The notes under the pieces are model-generated. The model did not search any database, was not told the origin of the DNA, and saw only the letters and a list, made by a program, of their open reading frames with translations. From contig JAEWIS010000041.1 in the NCBI GenBank assembly GCA_023386955.1, positions 97,066 to 161,065 on the forward strand: a stretch of 64,000 bases of DNA. The letters are read 5' to 3'. The position numbers were made by a program, and so were the translations under genes. This DNA is from Bacillota bacterium (GTDB lineage: Bacteria > Bacillota > Bacilli > Paenibacillales > NBRC-103111). Below are positions 46,338 through 53,828 of the stretch, piece by piece. Positions within the stretch are counted from its first letter, which is position 1. The number at the start of each line of letters is the position of its first letter.

Positions 46338-46360
46338 CGAGGGGGAGCCCTCGTTTTTTT
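46338..46360 (+). terminator. Rho-independent terminator after ndoA
   Basis: CGAGGG and CCCTCG arms (46338-46343, 46348-46353) with a GGAG loop are followed by seven T residues. Confidence 0.9.
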
Positions 46361-46402
46361 GTGTAAATTTTGGGTGGAAAAGTTTGGAGAAGGTTTTGGA
46401 AT

Positions 46403-46461
46403 GGGGGCTCCCCCAAAAGTAACCGGAATAAGCTTCGAAGGGTAGCGTCACTTTTGGGGGA
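46403..46461 (+). promoter_or_regulatory. Competing stem-loops in the tex leader
   Basis: TCCCCCAAAAGT at 46409-46420 is perfectly complementary to ACTTTTGGGGGA at 46450-46461 (12 bp, 29-base loop). The same CCCCC can instead pair with GGGGG at 46403-46407. The right arm holds the G-rich sequence just before the ATG at 46464. The two structures exclude each other. Confidence 0.45.
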
Positions 46462-46487
46462 ATATGTTGGAGAGGTGGAAGGGACAG

Positions 46488-48731
46488 ATGGCGAAGGAGA
46501 CCAAAGAGAAGGTTGGCAATACCGAGTTGGAGCAGGGGGAGGGTGTGTCCGTAGCGGAGCTCACTCCCCAGGAGAAGGCCAAGGTGGAGGAGCGTATACT
46601 CCGTCAGATTGCGGCGGAGCTGAAGCTGCCTCCCGGCAAGGTGAAAACCACGGTGGGCCTGCTGGATGAGGGGAATACGATTCCGTTTATCGCCCGGTAC
46701 CGCAAGGAAATGACCGGAGAGCTGGATGAGAATCAGCTGCGGGATATCGAGGAACGGCTGCAATATATCCGCGGCCTGGAGGAGCGCAAGCGCGAGGTGC
46801 TGCGGCTGATCGCCGAGCAGGGCAAGCTGACGGACGAGCTGCGCGCCGCGGTGGAAGCCTCCGCCAAGCTGCAGGAGGTGGAGGATCTCTACCGTCCCTA
46901 CCGGCAGAAGCGGAAAACCCGGGCCAGCGTCGCCCGCGAGAAGGGGCTAGAGCCGTTGGCCGCCTGGCTGTGGTCCCAGCCCCGCACGGGGGCGGCTATG
47001 GTGGAGGCGGCCCGGTATGTGGACGAATCCAAAGGGGTGGAGTCTGCGGAGGCGGCTCTGGCCGGCGCCATGGATATTCTGGCAGAGACCATCGCCGATG
47101 ACGCCAAGCTACGGGCCTGGCTGCGCCGGTTCACCCACGATAACGGCGTCATTGCTACGGAGGCCAAGGATAAAACCGCGGAATCCGTATATGAAATGTA
47201 CTATGAATATTCCGAGCCGGTTCGCCGCCTGCCCCCTCACCGGATTCTGGCCATTAACCGCGGCGAGCGGGAGGATGTCCTCAAGGTTAAGCTGGAGGTG
47301 GCTCCTGAGAAAATTCACGACTATATGGCCCGCCAATTCCTGAAGCGGGAATCCGCTGTCCGTGAAGTGCTGCTGGCAGTGATTGAGGATGCCTACAAGC
47401 GCCTTTTGGCTCCGTCCATTGAGCGGGAGGTAAGGGGAGAGCTGACGGAGAAGGCGGAGGAGCAAGCCATTAAGATTTTCGGCGGCAATCTGCGCAGCCT
47501 TCTGCTGCAGCCACCGGTGAAGGGCAAGCGGGTGCTTGGCGTGGACCCGGCCTACCGCACCGGCTGCAAGCTGGCGGCTGTGGACGATACCGGCAAGCTG
47601 CTGGAGATTGCCGTGACCTACCCAACCCCGCCCAACAATAAGGTGGCGGAGGCGAAGGCAGTGTTCCGGCGTCTCATCACCGAGCATCGGCTGGAGCTTA
47701 TCGTGATCGGCAACGGCACCGCCTCCCGGGAGACGGAGCAGTTCGTCAGCTCCCTCATCGGCGAGCTGAAGCTGCCGTCGCTGGCGTACTGCATCGTCAG
47801 CGAAGCCGGTGCCAGCGTGTACTCCGCCTCCAAGCTGGCCCAGGAGGAGTTTCCGGAGCTGGACGTGGCGGAACGCAGCGCCATTTCCATCGCCCGGCGG
47901 ATGCAGGACCCGCTGGCGGAGCTGGTGAAGATTGAGCCGAAGGCCATCGGTGTAGGGCAATACCAGCACGACGTGCAGCAGAAGCGGCTCAGCGAAAGCC
48001 TAAACGGCGTAGTGGAATCCGCGGTAAACCATGTGGGTGTGGATCTGAATACGGCCTCGCCATCGCTCCTCTCGTATGTGGCGGGAGTTAACGGCACGAC
48101 GGCCAAGAATATCGTCAAATACCGGGAGGAAAACGGCAAGTTCCACAGCCGCAAGGAGCTGCAGAAGGTACCGCGGCTGGGGGCTAAAACCTTCGAGCAG
48201 TGCGTAGGCTTCATGCGCGTCAGCGGCGGGGAAATGCCTCTGGACAATACGCCGATCCATCCAGAGTCCTACACTGTTGTGGACCGCCTGTTCCGCGAGC
48301 TGTCCATTCCCCTCAACCGCATCGGCACGGAGGAGCTGAAGGCCTCGCTCCAGGAGGTAGATCCTAACGCCATGGCGGACAAGCTTCAGGTAGGTGTGCC
48401 TACCCTGAAGGATATTCTCGACAGCCTCCAGCGCCCGGGCCGTGACCCCCGGGAGGAGCTGCCGCCGCCGGTGCTGCGGACGGATGTGCTGAAGATCGAG
48501 GATCTTTCGCCGGGGATGGAGCTTCAGGGAACGGTCCGCAATGTGATCGACTTCGGCGCTTTTGTAGACATTGGGATTAAGAATGATGGCCTTGTTCACA
48601 TCAGCCAATTGAGCGACAGCTACGTGAAGCATCCCATGGATGTAGTCTCGGTAGGCGATGTGGTGACGGTTTGGGTACTGGGTGTGGATTTGAAGAAGGG
48701 CAAGGTCAGTCTGACCATGAAACAGCCCTAA
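46488..48731 (+). CDS. tex: Transcription accessory protein Tex (S1 RNA-binding)
   Basis: A 747-residue nucleic-acid-binding protein linked to transcription and translation quality control. The N-terminal helical domain contains GLLDEGNTIPFIARYRKEMT, the YqgF-like domain has GVDPAYRTGCKLAAVD, a helix-hairpin-helix part has LLSYVAGVNGTTAKNIVKYR, and a C-terminal S1 domain runs from about residue 665 (GTVRNVIDFGAFVDIGI). An ATG at 46464 is in frame; AGGTGG at suitable distance favours 46488, but the earlier start is possible. Corresponds to B. subtilis ydcI. Confidence 0.93.
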   Translation: MAKETKEKVGNTELEQGEGVSVAELTPQEKAKVEERILRQIAAELKLPPGKVKTTVGLLDEGNTIPFIARYRKEMTGELDENQLRDIEERLQYIRGLEERKREVLRLIAEQGKLTDELRAAVEASAKLQEVEDLYRPYRQKRKTRASVAREKGLEPLAAWLWSQPRTGAAMVEAARYVDESKGVESAEAALAGAMDILAETIADDAKLRAWLRRFTHDNGVIATEAKDKTAESVYEMYYEYSEPVRRLPPHRILAINRGEREDVLKVKLEVAPEKIHDYMARQFLKRESAVREVLLAVIEDAYKRLLAPSIEREVRGELTEKAEEQAIKIFGGNLRSLLLQPPVKGKRVLGVDPAYRTGCKLAAVDDTGKLLEIAVTYPTPPNNKVAEAKAVFRRLITEHRLELIVIGNGTASRETEQFVSSLIGELKLPSLAYCIVSEAGASVYSASKLAQEEFPELDVAERSAISIARRMQDPLAELVKIEPKAIGVGQYQHDVQQKRLSESLNGVVESAVNHVGVDLNTASPSLLSYVAGVNGTTAKNIVKYREENGKFHSRKELQKVPRLGAKTFEQCVGFMRVSGGEMPLDNTPIHPESYTVVDRLFRELSIPLNRIGTEELKASLQEVDPNAMADKLQVGVPTLKDILDSLQRPGRDPREELPPPVLRTDVLKIEDLSPGMELQGTVRNVIDFGAFVDIGIKNDGLVHISQLSDSYVKHPMDVVSVGDVVTVWVLGVDLKKGKVSLTMKQP

Positions 48732-48809
48732 GAGGTGGAGCGCCGGGTTGCCGGTCCGCCGTGAGCGGCCGGTACAGTGCTCATCTAGATGGGCGGAGGA
48801 GTGAGAGGG

Positions 48810-48995
48810 ATGTCGCCTTTTTCCATTTACTTGTTATCGTTAGCGCTTGGCATCTGGGCGGTTACCATCGGCAAAAAGCAAATCAAGGTCTGGATTGTGC
48901 CGGTCTTGGGCTGGACCGTGCTGGCCATAGATATTTTGGTGCCCGTGATCAGCTTTGCGGCAGGATTTGTCGATGGGATGAAAGCGGCGGGATAA
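48810..48995 (+). CDS. Small membrane protein, unknown function
   Basis: A 61-residue protein with two hydrophobic helices (IYLLSLALGIWAVTI and VLGWTVLAIDILVPVISFAAGF) and a short basic link. GGAGGAG at 48793-48799 fits the ATG at 48810; the ATG at 48789 lies upstream of it. It follows tex and precedes a terminator. Not recognised. Confidence 0.65.
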   Translation: MSPFSIYLLSLALGIWAVTIGKKQIKVWIVPVLGWTVLAIDILVPVISFAAGFVDGMKAAG

Positions 48996-49059
48996 GTATT
49001 CCCCTTCATATGCCCGAACGCACTGGAATCAGTCAGGGCATTCCTTCCTTCGACACAAC

Positions 49060-49094
49060 AAAACCCGTCAGGTGCTCCTGGCGGGTTTTGCTTT
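49060..49094 (+). terminator. Bidirectional rho-independent terminator
   Basis: AAAACCCGTCAGG (49060-49072) pairs with CCTGGCGGGTTTT (49077-49089) over 13 positions including one G-T. A and T tracts on both sides let it serve the plus-strand small gene and the minus-strand cmpA. Confidence 0.85.
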
Positions 49095-49135
49095 GACAAA
49101 TACGTATGAATGGGAAGCGGCCAAAGAATGAATCT

Positions 49136-49255
49136 TCACCGGCTATCGCCCGACTTGTTCCGGTAAAAAAACCAGCAGTCGTTCAGCATCTGGATCTGTC
49201 TGCGGTTTTTGCTCTGGAAAGCGCGTAGTAATTGATTGCTAAGCCATTGCGGCAT
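49136..49255 (-). CDS. cmpA: Cortex morphogenetic protein CmpA
   Basis: A 39-residue protein beginning MPQWLSNQLLRAF, then KNRRQIQMLNDCWFFYR, ending in a basic tail. AAAGGGG is eight bases before the ATG on the minus strand. I recognise it as CmpA, which in B. subtilis acts in the mother cell during sporulation and works with the ClpXP protease and SpoIVA to control cortex assembly. In B. subtilis the gene also lies between ydcI (tex) and ydcK (sprT), so both sequence and position agree. Confidence 0.88.
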   Translation of the reverse strand: MPQWLSNQLLRAFQSKNRRQIQMLNDCWFFYRNKSGDSR

Positions 49256-49328
49256 GCCGCCAGCCCCTTTCAGTCTATGGCATGATGTACTTTACCATAT
49301 GGGGCAAACGCCTGCGGTGTGCCTGTAC

Positions 49329-49685
49329 CTACGCGTTCTCTTCGTACCATTGCTCAAGCTGAGCCTGCAGCGCACGGATTTCGGTCAGCAGGGATACCAG
49401 CGGATAAGTGGTTTCCCGGATGGAGGCGAAGGCCTGCTCCAGCTGGTTGATATACTCCAGTCCGTTCAGGAGAGGATAATCCGGCTCCACAAGCTCCAGA
49501 TTATCGCATTCGGCAATGAGGCGGGGCAGCTCCGGCAGGTTGTCTGCGGTAAGCTTGACGATTTCCTTGTGCAGCCGGCGGTTTAAGGCGGTCAGCTGGT
49601 ACATGTGGCTTTCGGGCATTTGCACAAACTCCAGGCGTTCCCCGAGCTTGAGAACACCGTAGGACTGTTTCTCCATTTCCATCAT
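49329..49685 (-). CDS. Hypothetical helical protein
   Basis: A 118-residue protein rich in Leu and Glu with no membrane segment. The body is predicted helical (MYQLTALNRRLHKEIVKL, LIAECDNLELVEPDYP, LEYINQLEQAFASIRE, IRALQAQLEQWYEE) and could be coiled coil. GAGGGA is just before the cluster of ATGs at 49685. I do not recognise the family; it lies between cmpA and sprT. Confidence 0.65.
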   Translation of the reverse strand: MMEMEKQSYGVLKLGERLEFVQMPESHMYQLTALNRRLHKEIVKLTADNLPELPRLIAECDNLELVEPDYPLLNGLEYINQLEQAFASIRETTYPLVSLLTEIRALQAQLEQWYEENA

Positions 49686-49750
49686 TTTCCCTCGCTTCTA
49701 ATGGCAGCATAATATGGTTCAAGGAATAAACTTCTGCCATGTTTTCATAC

Positions 49751-49780
49751 TTGACAGTGTATATCCTGCTGGTCTTAAAT
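49751..49780 (+). promoter_or_regulatory. Putative sigma-A promoter for sprT
   Basis: TTGACA at 49751-49756 and TTAAAT at 49775-49780 with an 18-base spacer, 41 bases before the ATG. Confidence 0.5.
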
Positions 49781-49821
49781 TCAAGAAGGAGAATGTAACC
49801 CGGTAAGGGGGAGGATGCCTG

Positions 49822-50310
49822 ATGACAAACGAAGAGCTGCAAGAATGGGTAGAGCAGGTCTCCCTTGCGTTTTTCCGGATTCCCTTCCGGCACAAGGCGA
49901 CCTTTAATTCCCGGCTGCGGACCACAGGGGGGCGGTATTTTACCAAATCCCATCATATTGAGATCAGCCGCAAACATCTGGAGTGCTTCGGCACGGAGGA
50001 AATGGAGAAGATCATCAAACATGAGCTGTGCCACTACCATCTCCACCTGGCCAAAGGCGGCTACCGGCACCGGGATGCCGATTTCAAGAAGCTGCTGGCG
50101 ATGGTGGGGGGCGCCCGCTACTGCAAACCTCTGCCCGGTGACAAGAAGGTGCAGCCTCACCGCTACCGGCTTGTCTGCGTCAATTGCCGGATGGAATATT
50201 TGCGCAAGCGCCGCGTGGACCCGCGCCGTTATGCCTGCGGCAGATGCAGAGGCAAGCTGGAGATGACGGTTCTGGCCGATACAGCGGCACCGTCCTGCGC
50301 GCCATGCTAA
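49822..50310 (+). CDS. sprT: SprT-like zinc metalloprotein
   Basis: A 162-residue protein of the SprT family (B. subtilis YdcK). The zinc metallopeptidase-type motif is HELCHYH (around residue 67), preceded by RTTGGRYFTKSHHIEIS. The C-terminal part is a zinc ribbon with paired cysteines in CVNC and CGRC. A long basic linker (YLRKRRVDPRRYACG) joins them. Its place after tex and cmpA is the Bacillus order. The substrate is not known for the bacterial proteins. Confidence 0.9.
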   Translation: MTNEELQEWVEQVSLAFFRIPFRHKATFNSRLRTTGGRYFTKSHHIEISRKHLECFGTEEMEKIIKHELCHYHLHLAKGGYRHRDADFKKLLAMVGGARYCKPLPGDKKVQPHRYRLVCVNCRMEYLRKRRVDPRRYACGRCRGKLEMTVLADTAAPSCAPC

Positions 50311-50333
50311 CCGGGTCGGTTTTGCTGGTTGTA

Positions 50334-50361
50334 AGAGGGCTGGTACAGGCCCCTTTTTCAT
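50334..50361 (+). terminator. Weak terminator after sprT
   Basis: AGGGCT and AGGCCCCT arms around a GGTAC loop form an imperfect stem followed by TTTTT. Confidence 0.4.
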
Positions 50362-50365
50362 CCGC

Positions 50366-50395
50366 TTGACTTCTGCCCGGACTTCACGCTAAAAT
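50366..50395 (+). promoter_or_regulatory. Promoter of the tRNA-Ser gene
   Basis: TTGACT at 50366-50371 and TAAAAT at 50390-50395 (18-base spacer), 20 bases before the mature tRNA. Confidence 0.65.
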
Positions 50396-50415
50396 TGAAA
50401 TTGTTCAACAATTAA

Positions 50416-50504
50416 GGAGAGATACCCAAGTGGCTATAAGGGGACCCTCTGCTAAGGGGTTAGACTGCGTTAGCGGTGCGAGGGTTCGAATCCCTCTCTC
50501 TCCG
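50416..50504 (+). tRNA. tRNA-Ser (anticodon GCT)
   Basis: The acceptor arms GGAGAGA (50416-50422) and TCTCTCC (50497-50503) pair fully, with discriminator G at 50504. The anticodon loop CTGCTAA gives GCT at 50451-50453, reading AGC and AGU. A long variable arm, as in serine tRNAs, precedes the T-arm GAGGG-TTCGAAT-CCCTC. No CCA is encoded. Confidence 0.97.
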
Positions 50505-50513
50505 TATGGTACC

Positions 50514-50550
50514 AAGAAACCGGTTGCTTCGTGCAGCCGGTTTCTTTTTT
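50514..50550 (+). terminator. Strong rho-independent terminator after tRNA-Ser
   Basis: AAGAAACCGGTTGC (50514-50527) pairs with GCAGCCGGTTTCTT (50533-50546) over 14 positions with one G-T, loop TTCGT, followed by T residues. Confidence 0.92.
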
Positions 50551-50626
50551 GCATTTTCGGAGGCAGCAGCGCTTTTCAGAGGGGTGTCGGGAGGGCGGAT
50601 GGGGCTAATGGGGAGGTAGTCAGGCG

Positions 50627-50733
50627 GCAGTAGGACGGAAGTACGAGCGTAGGTCATAAGGGTAGCAGGATGGCGGAAGTACGGGCGTAGGTCATAAGGT
50701 AGCGGGATGGCGAAAGAACGAGCGTAATTAATC
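50627..50733 (+). repeat. Three imperfect tandem repeats of about 37 bases
   Basis: Units begin near 50627, 50665 and 50702. They share GG(A/C)GGAAGTACG(A/G)GCGTAGG and TCATAAGG; the third is degenerate. No coding sense is visible. Confidence 0.7.
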
Positions 50734-50757
50734 AGACGGTGAGCGTATTCGGGATCT

Positions 50758-51045
50758 GTAACGGAACTCACTGACTCTTAGAAGCCGAAAACGGGCATTA
50801 TGCAAAACTAACGGAACTGAGACGCCTTTAGACAGAAAAAAAGCCCCTCTGGAGGCTGCCAACGGCTTCTAAGCGCGTCTGAGTTCCGTTACAGTTGGCT
50901 GAGTTCCCAAAAAGGCCTCTAAGCGCTCTTAAGTTCCGTTAGAATCACCTGGCCCCTCCAAAAAGGCCTCTAAGCGCTCTTAAGTTCCGTTAGAATCACC
51001 CCGCCTCCCCACAAGGCGTCTAAGCGCCGCATAGTTCCGGTACAG
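50758..51045. repeat. Cluster of six related interspersed repeats in both orientations
   Basis: Each unit is about 30 bases and contains AACGGAACT followed by a (C)TTAGA-G-C element, or its complement. Two lie forward (50758-50787, 50809-50832) and four reversed (50863-50894, 50909-50949, 50960-51000, 51013-51045). The fourth and fifth are identical over 41 bases and start 51 bases apart. Opposite units can pair, for example the first with the third. The gap between the tRNA terminator and corA has no gene. Confidence 0.8.
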
Positions 51046-51143
51046 CCCCCCGTTACCGTGGCCCACAGCCCAGTCGCGCCCACCGTAACTACAGAAGCGC
51101 CGCAACTCCGCGATGTGCAGCTGCCCGATTGCAGGGCTCGCCT

Positions 51144-52079
51144 TTACATCCACTTCCGCCGTTTGAAAAACCAATACAGCCCCACGGATACCGCCACCAT
51201 CAGCACCCACACATACAGGTAGCCGTAGGACCAATCCAGCTCCGGTATAATGCGGAAGTTCATGCCGTACAGCCCGACGATGAAGGTTAACGGCAGGAAG
51301 AAGCAGCTGATCACCGTCAGGGTTTTCATAATTTCATTCATCCGGTCCGACTTCATCGCCATCTGCAGCTCCAGAAGCCCCGACAACGACTCCCGGAACA
51401 GATCGATGGAATCCACCACCCGCGAGATATGATCGTACACATCAAAAAAATAAACGTCCTTGTCCTGGCTGATATACGGCAGCTCCTGGTGGGTCAAGGC
51501 GCCGATAATGGTTTTCTCGTCCACGAATACCTTGCGCAGCCGATGCAGCCGCCGCTTATGCCGGAAAATTTCATGGGTCACCTGCACGAAGGGATTCCGG
51601 TACACCTGGCGCTCCAGCTGCTCCACCTGATCCTCGTAATGGTTCACCGCCTCGCTGTATTCATCCACGCAGCGGTCCACAATCCGGTACAGCACCTCGC
51701 TGGAGTGGTCCATCATCCCTTCCTTATGCATAAGCTCCGTCTCCAGCTCATCCAGAAACGGGATATGGGACTGGGAGATGGTCACCACATAATTTTTGCC
51801 CACCACAATCCCGGTTTCCTGCAGCTTGAGGCTGGAGCGCTCCACCGCAAACAGCGTCAGAAACATATTCTGCTTGTAGCGGTCCAGCTTGGGCCGTTGG
51901 TTCAGCTTGATGGCATCCTCCACCAGCAGCGGGTGGCAGCCGTACATCTCCTCCAGCACCTGCGTAACCTTCTCCGGCTCCGACTGCTTCAAGCGGACCC
52001 AAACCACCTCATGCTCAAGAGGCACACGGATTTCCTGCTCCTGTGCGGTTTTTCCGGTGCGGCTGTCATAGACCAGCAT
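51144..52079 (-). CDS. corA: CorA-family magnesium/divalent cation transporter
   Basis: A 311-residue protein with a long cytoplasmic helical domain and two C-terminal transmembrane helices. The selectivity motif is YGMNF (G272-M273-N274), preceded by VISCFFLPLTFIVGL. The tail after the second helix is basic (KRRKW). It forms pentameric Mg2+ channels in known homologues; cobalt or nickel transport is possible. Encoded opposite to the neighbouring genes. Confidence 0.94.
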   Translation of the reverse strand: MLVYDSRTGKTAQEQEIRVPLEHEVVWVRLKQSEPEKVTQVLEEMYGCHPLLVEDAIKLNQRPKLDRYKQNMFLTLFAVERSSLKLQETGIVVGKNYVVTISQSHIPFLDELETELMHKEGMMDHSSEVLYRIVDRCVDEYSEAVNHYEDQVEQLERQVYRNPFVQVTHEIFRHKRRLHRLRKVFVDEKTIIGALTHQELPYISQDKDVYFFDVYDHISRVVDSIDLFRESLSGLLELQMAMKSDRMNEIMKTLTVISCFFLPLTFIVGLYGMNFRIIPELDWSYGYLYVWVLMVAVSVGLYWFFKRRKWM

Positions 52080-52196
52080 GTCCTCATCATCTCCTGTACA
52101 GGCTCATTGCTCTATCCAGCATAGCATAATTCGCCAGGGTTTGCGGATAAATGCGGCAGTAGAGGAAACGATAAGCATGGAAGAGGTGAGAAGCGG

Positions 52197-53828
52197 ATGC
52201 GTTATTTCACATTCAAGGGCCGAAAGCGCAAGGCTTCCGGCACCCAAGAGTCTCCTCCTGGAGCGGCGCCCCAAAAAGCGGCCAAGTCAACAGCCAAACA
52301 AACGCCCAACTCGGCATCCAAATCAGGACCGAAGCCAAAGCCGACACAGATCGGCAAGTGGGAAGCCGCCATCGCCGCCATGAAGGGTATGTTTAGGGAT
52401 TGCTCTGATGTAGTTTATCATGAAATCCTGTTTTCCCATGGCGTAAAAGGCTGTGTGATCTTCATTGACGGCATTGTGAAGACGGAGGAAATCGGCAATC
52501 ACGCCCTGCTGCCGCTATTGGGCCTGGAGGACGTGCCGACGCAGCCGGCGGAGCTGGAGCGGCAAGCCTTGATGGTGCCACAGACCTCCCGGTGCGCCAC
52601 CTATGAGGAAGCGGCGGAGGCGGTGCTCTCCGGGAATGCCGTACTGTTCGTCCAGAACCGGGAGGAGGCCATCATTCTCCATATCCGCGGCGGAAACAGA
52701 CGGGGGGTGGAGGAGCCTCAGACAGAGTCCGTTATCCGCGGCCCGCGGGAGGGGTTTGTGGAGAATCTGCGGACCAATACCGCCTTGCTCCGGTTCAAGA
52801 TCAAGTCCGCCAAGCTGAAGATGAAAACCATGGTGATCGGCGAACAAACCAAAACCACTGTAGTGCTGAGCTACATGGAGGGAATCATTGATCCGAAGCT
52901 GGTGGAGGAGGCCATGAAGCGCCTGTCGGAGATCCGCATCGACGGCATTCTGGAGTCCGGCTATATTGAAGAAATGATTGAGGACCAGCCGTTATCCCCG
53001 TTTCCCCAGCTGCAATATACGGAACGTCCGGATGCGGCCTCGGCGGCTCTCTTGGAGGGCAGATTCGCCATTTTTGTGGACGGGACTCCTTTTGTGCTCA
53101 TCGGGCCCGTCACCTTCTGGCAGTTTATGCAGGCCAGCGAGGATTATTACGAGCGGTATATTATCGGCAACCTGATCCGGTGGCTGCGGATATTTTTCAG
53201 TGCCGTGGCGCTGTATTTGCCTGCACTCTACGTGGCGGTGACAACCTACCATCAGGACATGCTGCCTACCAACCTGCTTTTATCCATTGCTGCCGCACGG
53301 GAAACCATCCCCTTTCCGGCCATCGTGGAGGCCTTGATTATGGAGGTGGCCTTCGAGGCTCTCCGGGAGGCCGGCATCCGGTTGCCCCGCACCGTCGGGC
53401 AGGCGGTCAGTATTCTCGGCGCCTTGGTAATCGGGCAGGCCGCCGTACAAGCGGGGATTGTCTCCGCCCCGATGGTCATCGTGGTTTCGTTGACAGGGAT
53501 TGCATCCTTCACCATCCCCCGGTTCAACATGGCCATCTCCGTCCGGATGCTGCGGTTTCCGCTGATGATCCTGGCAGGGGTCTTCGGATTATTCGGCATC
53601 ATCATCGGCACAGTGCTGATTGCCGTTCATCTGTGCTCGCTCCGCTCCTTCGGCGTACCCTATTTGAGCGGTATTGCCCCTTACGACCCCAAGGAGCAAA
53701 AGGATATTCTGGTTCGGGCGCCCTGGTGGAAAATGGATTCCCGCCCGGGCACCTTTTCCCCGCTTAACCGCCGGAGACTGGGCCAAGCAGGTTCATCCGC
53801 AAAAAAGAGGGGAGGCGGTACACCGTGA
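52197..53828 (+). CDS. gerKA: Spore germinant receptor subunit A (GerKA/GerAA family)
   Basis: A 543-residue inner-membrane protein of the spore. A basic, Pro/Ala-rich N-terminal tail (residues 1-60) precedes the soluble domain (RDCSDVVYHEILF, NRRGVEEPQTESVIRGPREGF) and a membrane domain of about five helices (YLPALYVAVTTYHQDMLPT, VEALIMEVAFEALREAG, TVGQAVSILGALVIGQAAV). The signature ESVIRGPREGF is diagnostic. Its end overlaps the gerKC start by four bases. GAGGTG precedes the ATG. Confidence 0.95.
   Translation: MRYFTFKGRKRKASGTQESPPGAAPQKAAKSTAKQTPNSASKSGPKPKPTQIGKWEAAIAAMKGMFRDCSDVVYHEILFSHGVKGCVIFIDGIVKTEEIGNHALLPLLGLEDVPTQPAELERQALMVPQTSRCATYEEAAEAVLSGNAVLFVQNREEAIILHIRGGNRRGVEEPQTESVIRGPREGFVENLRTNTALLRFKIKSAKLKMKTMVIGEQTKTTVVLSYMEGIIDPKLVEEAMKRLSEIRIDGILESGYIEEMIEDQPLSPFPQLQYTERPDAASAALLEGRFAIFVDGTPFVLIGPVTFWQFMQASEDYYERYIIGNLIRWLRIFFSAVALYLPALYVAVTTYHQDMLPTNLLLSIAAARETIPFPAIVEALIMEVAFEALREAGIRLPRTVGQAVSILGALVIGQAAVQAGIVSAPMVIVVSLTGIASFTIPRFNMAISVRMLRFPLMILAGVFGLFGIIIGTVLIAVHLCSLRSFGVPYLSGIAPYDPKEQKDILVRAPWWKMDSRPGTFSPLNRRRLGQAGSSAKKRGGGTP

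Noticed and set aside
46308..49096. Long open frames on the minus strand opposite tex
   Set aside because: They are shadows of GC-rich codons in a strongly supported gene; no family motifs or ribosome binding sites.
50909..51000. CRISPR-like direct repeats
   Set aside because: Only two identical copies 51 bases apart, other copies diverged and inverted, spacers of about 10 bases, and no cas genes.
51429..52124. Plus-strand frame opposite corA
   Set aside because: His/Leu-rich translation typical of an antisense shadow; corA has clear motifs.
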